Of a stretch of DNA of 64,000 nucleotides, positions 63,458-64,000 are shown piece by piece. Every line of letters begins with the position of its first letter. Positions within the stretch are counted from its first letter, which is position 1. The position numbers and the translations under genes were made by a program. Location: assembly GCF_017310645.1 (NCBI RefSeq), contig NZ_JAFLRH010000030.1, positions 1-64,000 of the forward strand, given 5' to 3'. Below the pieces are notes generated by a model. The model made no database searches, was not told where the DNA came from, and saw only the letters and a list, made by a program, of their open reading frames with translations. Origin of the DNA: Paradesulfitobacterium ferrireducens (GTDB taxonomy: Bacteria; Bacillota; Desulfitobacteriia; Desulfitobacteriales; Desulfitobacteriaceae).

Positions 63458-64000
63458 TTACTCTAAAAACTCCAAGAAAGGCTTCTCCATGCTGACCAAA
63501 GCATTTACCATAAGTTCCACCAAACCGCCGAAGTGCACATTAAACTTGGCGCTGGCCTGGTAATATTCCAGGATGTCCCGGATAGTTCCCTTGCAGTTGG
63601 AGCAGGGAGCACAAACGTATTTGGGCACCTCGCTGTTTTCCATCGTATCTTGGAAAGCACCCAGGATTTGCTTGAACTTCATGCGGGCACTGACTTTGTT
63701 TCTGAAGTCGCTGAAGTTGCAGTGATTCATAATGGCAAAGCCGCTGCCTCCGCCGCAGCAGTAGTTATCGACGCCGTGCGGAGTCATCTCCCTGAACCGG
63801 GTACAGATGGCTTTCAGGATATTGCGCTGCGGCTGGACGATTCCCATTTGCCGCACCACATTACATGGATCGTGCAGGGTAACCGGGAAATTGTTCTTGC
63901 CGGGGTCAAGTTTGAGCCGGTTTGTTCTCACCATATCCCAGAGAATAGGCAGGCAGCTTTCCACGGGAATTTTGCCCTCTGCCGCCGCCATCCGGTCCGC
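63458..64000 (-). CDS. C-terminal part of an HdrD/DsrK-like CCG-domain subunit (runs off the window)
   Basis: The frame is open to the window edge. It shows the CCG pattern: LHDPCNVVRQMGI, DNYCCGGGSGFAIMNHC and CAPCSNCKGTIRDIL, as in heterodisulfide reductase subunit D and DsrK. Its N-terminal iron-sulfur domain must lie beyond 64000. It ends 153 nt from the oxidoreductase start. It may be part of a second Hdr-like electron module connected with sulfur reduction. Confidence 0.85.
   Translation of the reverse strand, partial: ADRMAAAEGKIPVESCLPILWDMVRTNRLKLDPGKNNFPVTLHDPCNVVRQMGIVQPQRNILKAICTRFREMTPHGVDNYCCGGGSGFAIMNHCNFSDFRNKVSARMKFKQILGAFQDTMENSEVPKYVCAPCSNCKGTIRDILEYYQASAKFNVHFGGLVELMVNALVSMEKPFLEFLE

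Noticed and set aside
1-64000. tRNA or rRNA genes, prophage or transposase genes
   Set aside because: I looked for cloverleaf ends, rRNA blocks and DDE or integrase motifs and found none; the MITE-like repeats carry no transposase.

Overview
The window looks like a chromosomal segment of an anaerobic, sulfite/sulfate-reducing member of the Firmicutes (Clostridia), close to Desulfitobacterium or Desulfosporosinus. The evidence is a dsrA-dsrB-dsrD-dsrM-dsrK-dsrC-cbiA cluster with the two-subunit DsrMK complex, an 11-subunit complex I without nuoEFG, a four-gene HndABCD-type [FeFe] hydrogenase, two cobalamin riboswitches, and the Gram-positive ylxM-ffh-rpsP-khpA-rimM-trmD-rplS-lepB-rbgA-rnhB order. 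The genus is inference from gene content only.

Layout. (1) 1-7.3 kb, minus strand, is a decaying cluster. It holds an internally deleted BadF/HgdC-type ATPase, a half-length 2-hydroxyacyl-CoA dehydratase, a FecCD scrap, a chelatase ChlI ATPase with a broken ChlD von Willebrand domain, an apparently intact ABC-2 exporter pair, the C-terminal third of a CobN chelatase, an intact NrdG-type activase and fragments of class III ribonucleotide reductase (nrdD). A cobalamin riboswitch with a terminator stands in front of all this. (2) 7.7-11.5 kb, minus: FmdE-like protein plus a BtuF/FecCD/FecE-type importer, preceded by two related hairpins. (3) 12.2-16.9 kb, plus: hndABCD hydrogenase. (4) 17.4-20.7 kb, minus: cbiMNQO cobalt transporter under a second cobalamin riboswitch.

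(5) 20.8-31.4 kb is a signalling and accessory region: a duplicated 5' scrap of comM, an ABC exporter / NEW3-like protein / two-component operon facing a small secreted acidic protein, a chemoreceptor remnant, intact comM, a Phd/RelE-type toxin-antitoxin pair and a second two-component system. (6) 31.6 and 45.4 kb carry two inverted copies of a MITE-like repeat. Between them lie yraN, nuoA-N, rnhB, rbgA, lepB and rplS. (7) 45.7-50.1 kb, minus: translation and secretion housekeeping genes. (8) 50.2-54.1 kb: a small possible membrane ORF, a nitrilase-family amidohydrolase, a LysR regulator and a YeiH-family membrane protein. (9) 54.3-64 kb, minus: the dissimilatory sulfite reductase cluster, then a CoA-disulfide reductase/rhodanese fusion and the 3' part of a CCG-domain (HdrD/DsrK-like) subunit running off the window.

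How the parts fit. Hydrogenase and complex I supply and convert low-potential electrons. DsrMK passes quinol electrons to the DsrC trisulfide formed by DsrAB. CbiA probably amidates siroheme for DsrAB. The two B12 riboswitches link cobalt uptake and (formerly) a B12-independent ribonucleotide reductase and a CobN/ChlID chelatase to corrinoid supply. The most interesting unexplained items are the riboswitch-controlled decayed chelatase/RNR cluster, the exporter/NEW3/two-component operon with its divergent secreted acidic protein, the MITE-like pair, the comM 5' duplication and several conserved-looking hairpins. I saw no tRNA, rRNA, CRISPR array or phage module.
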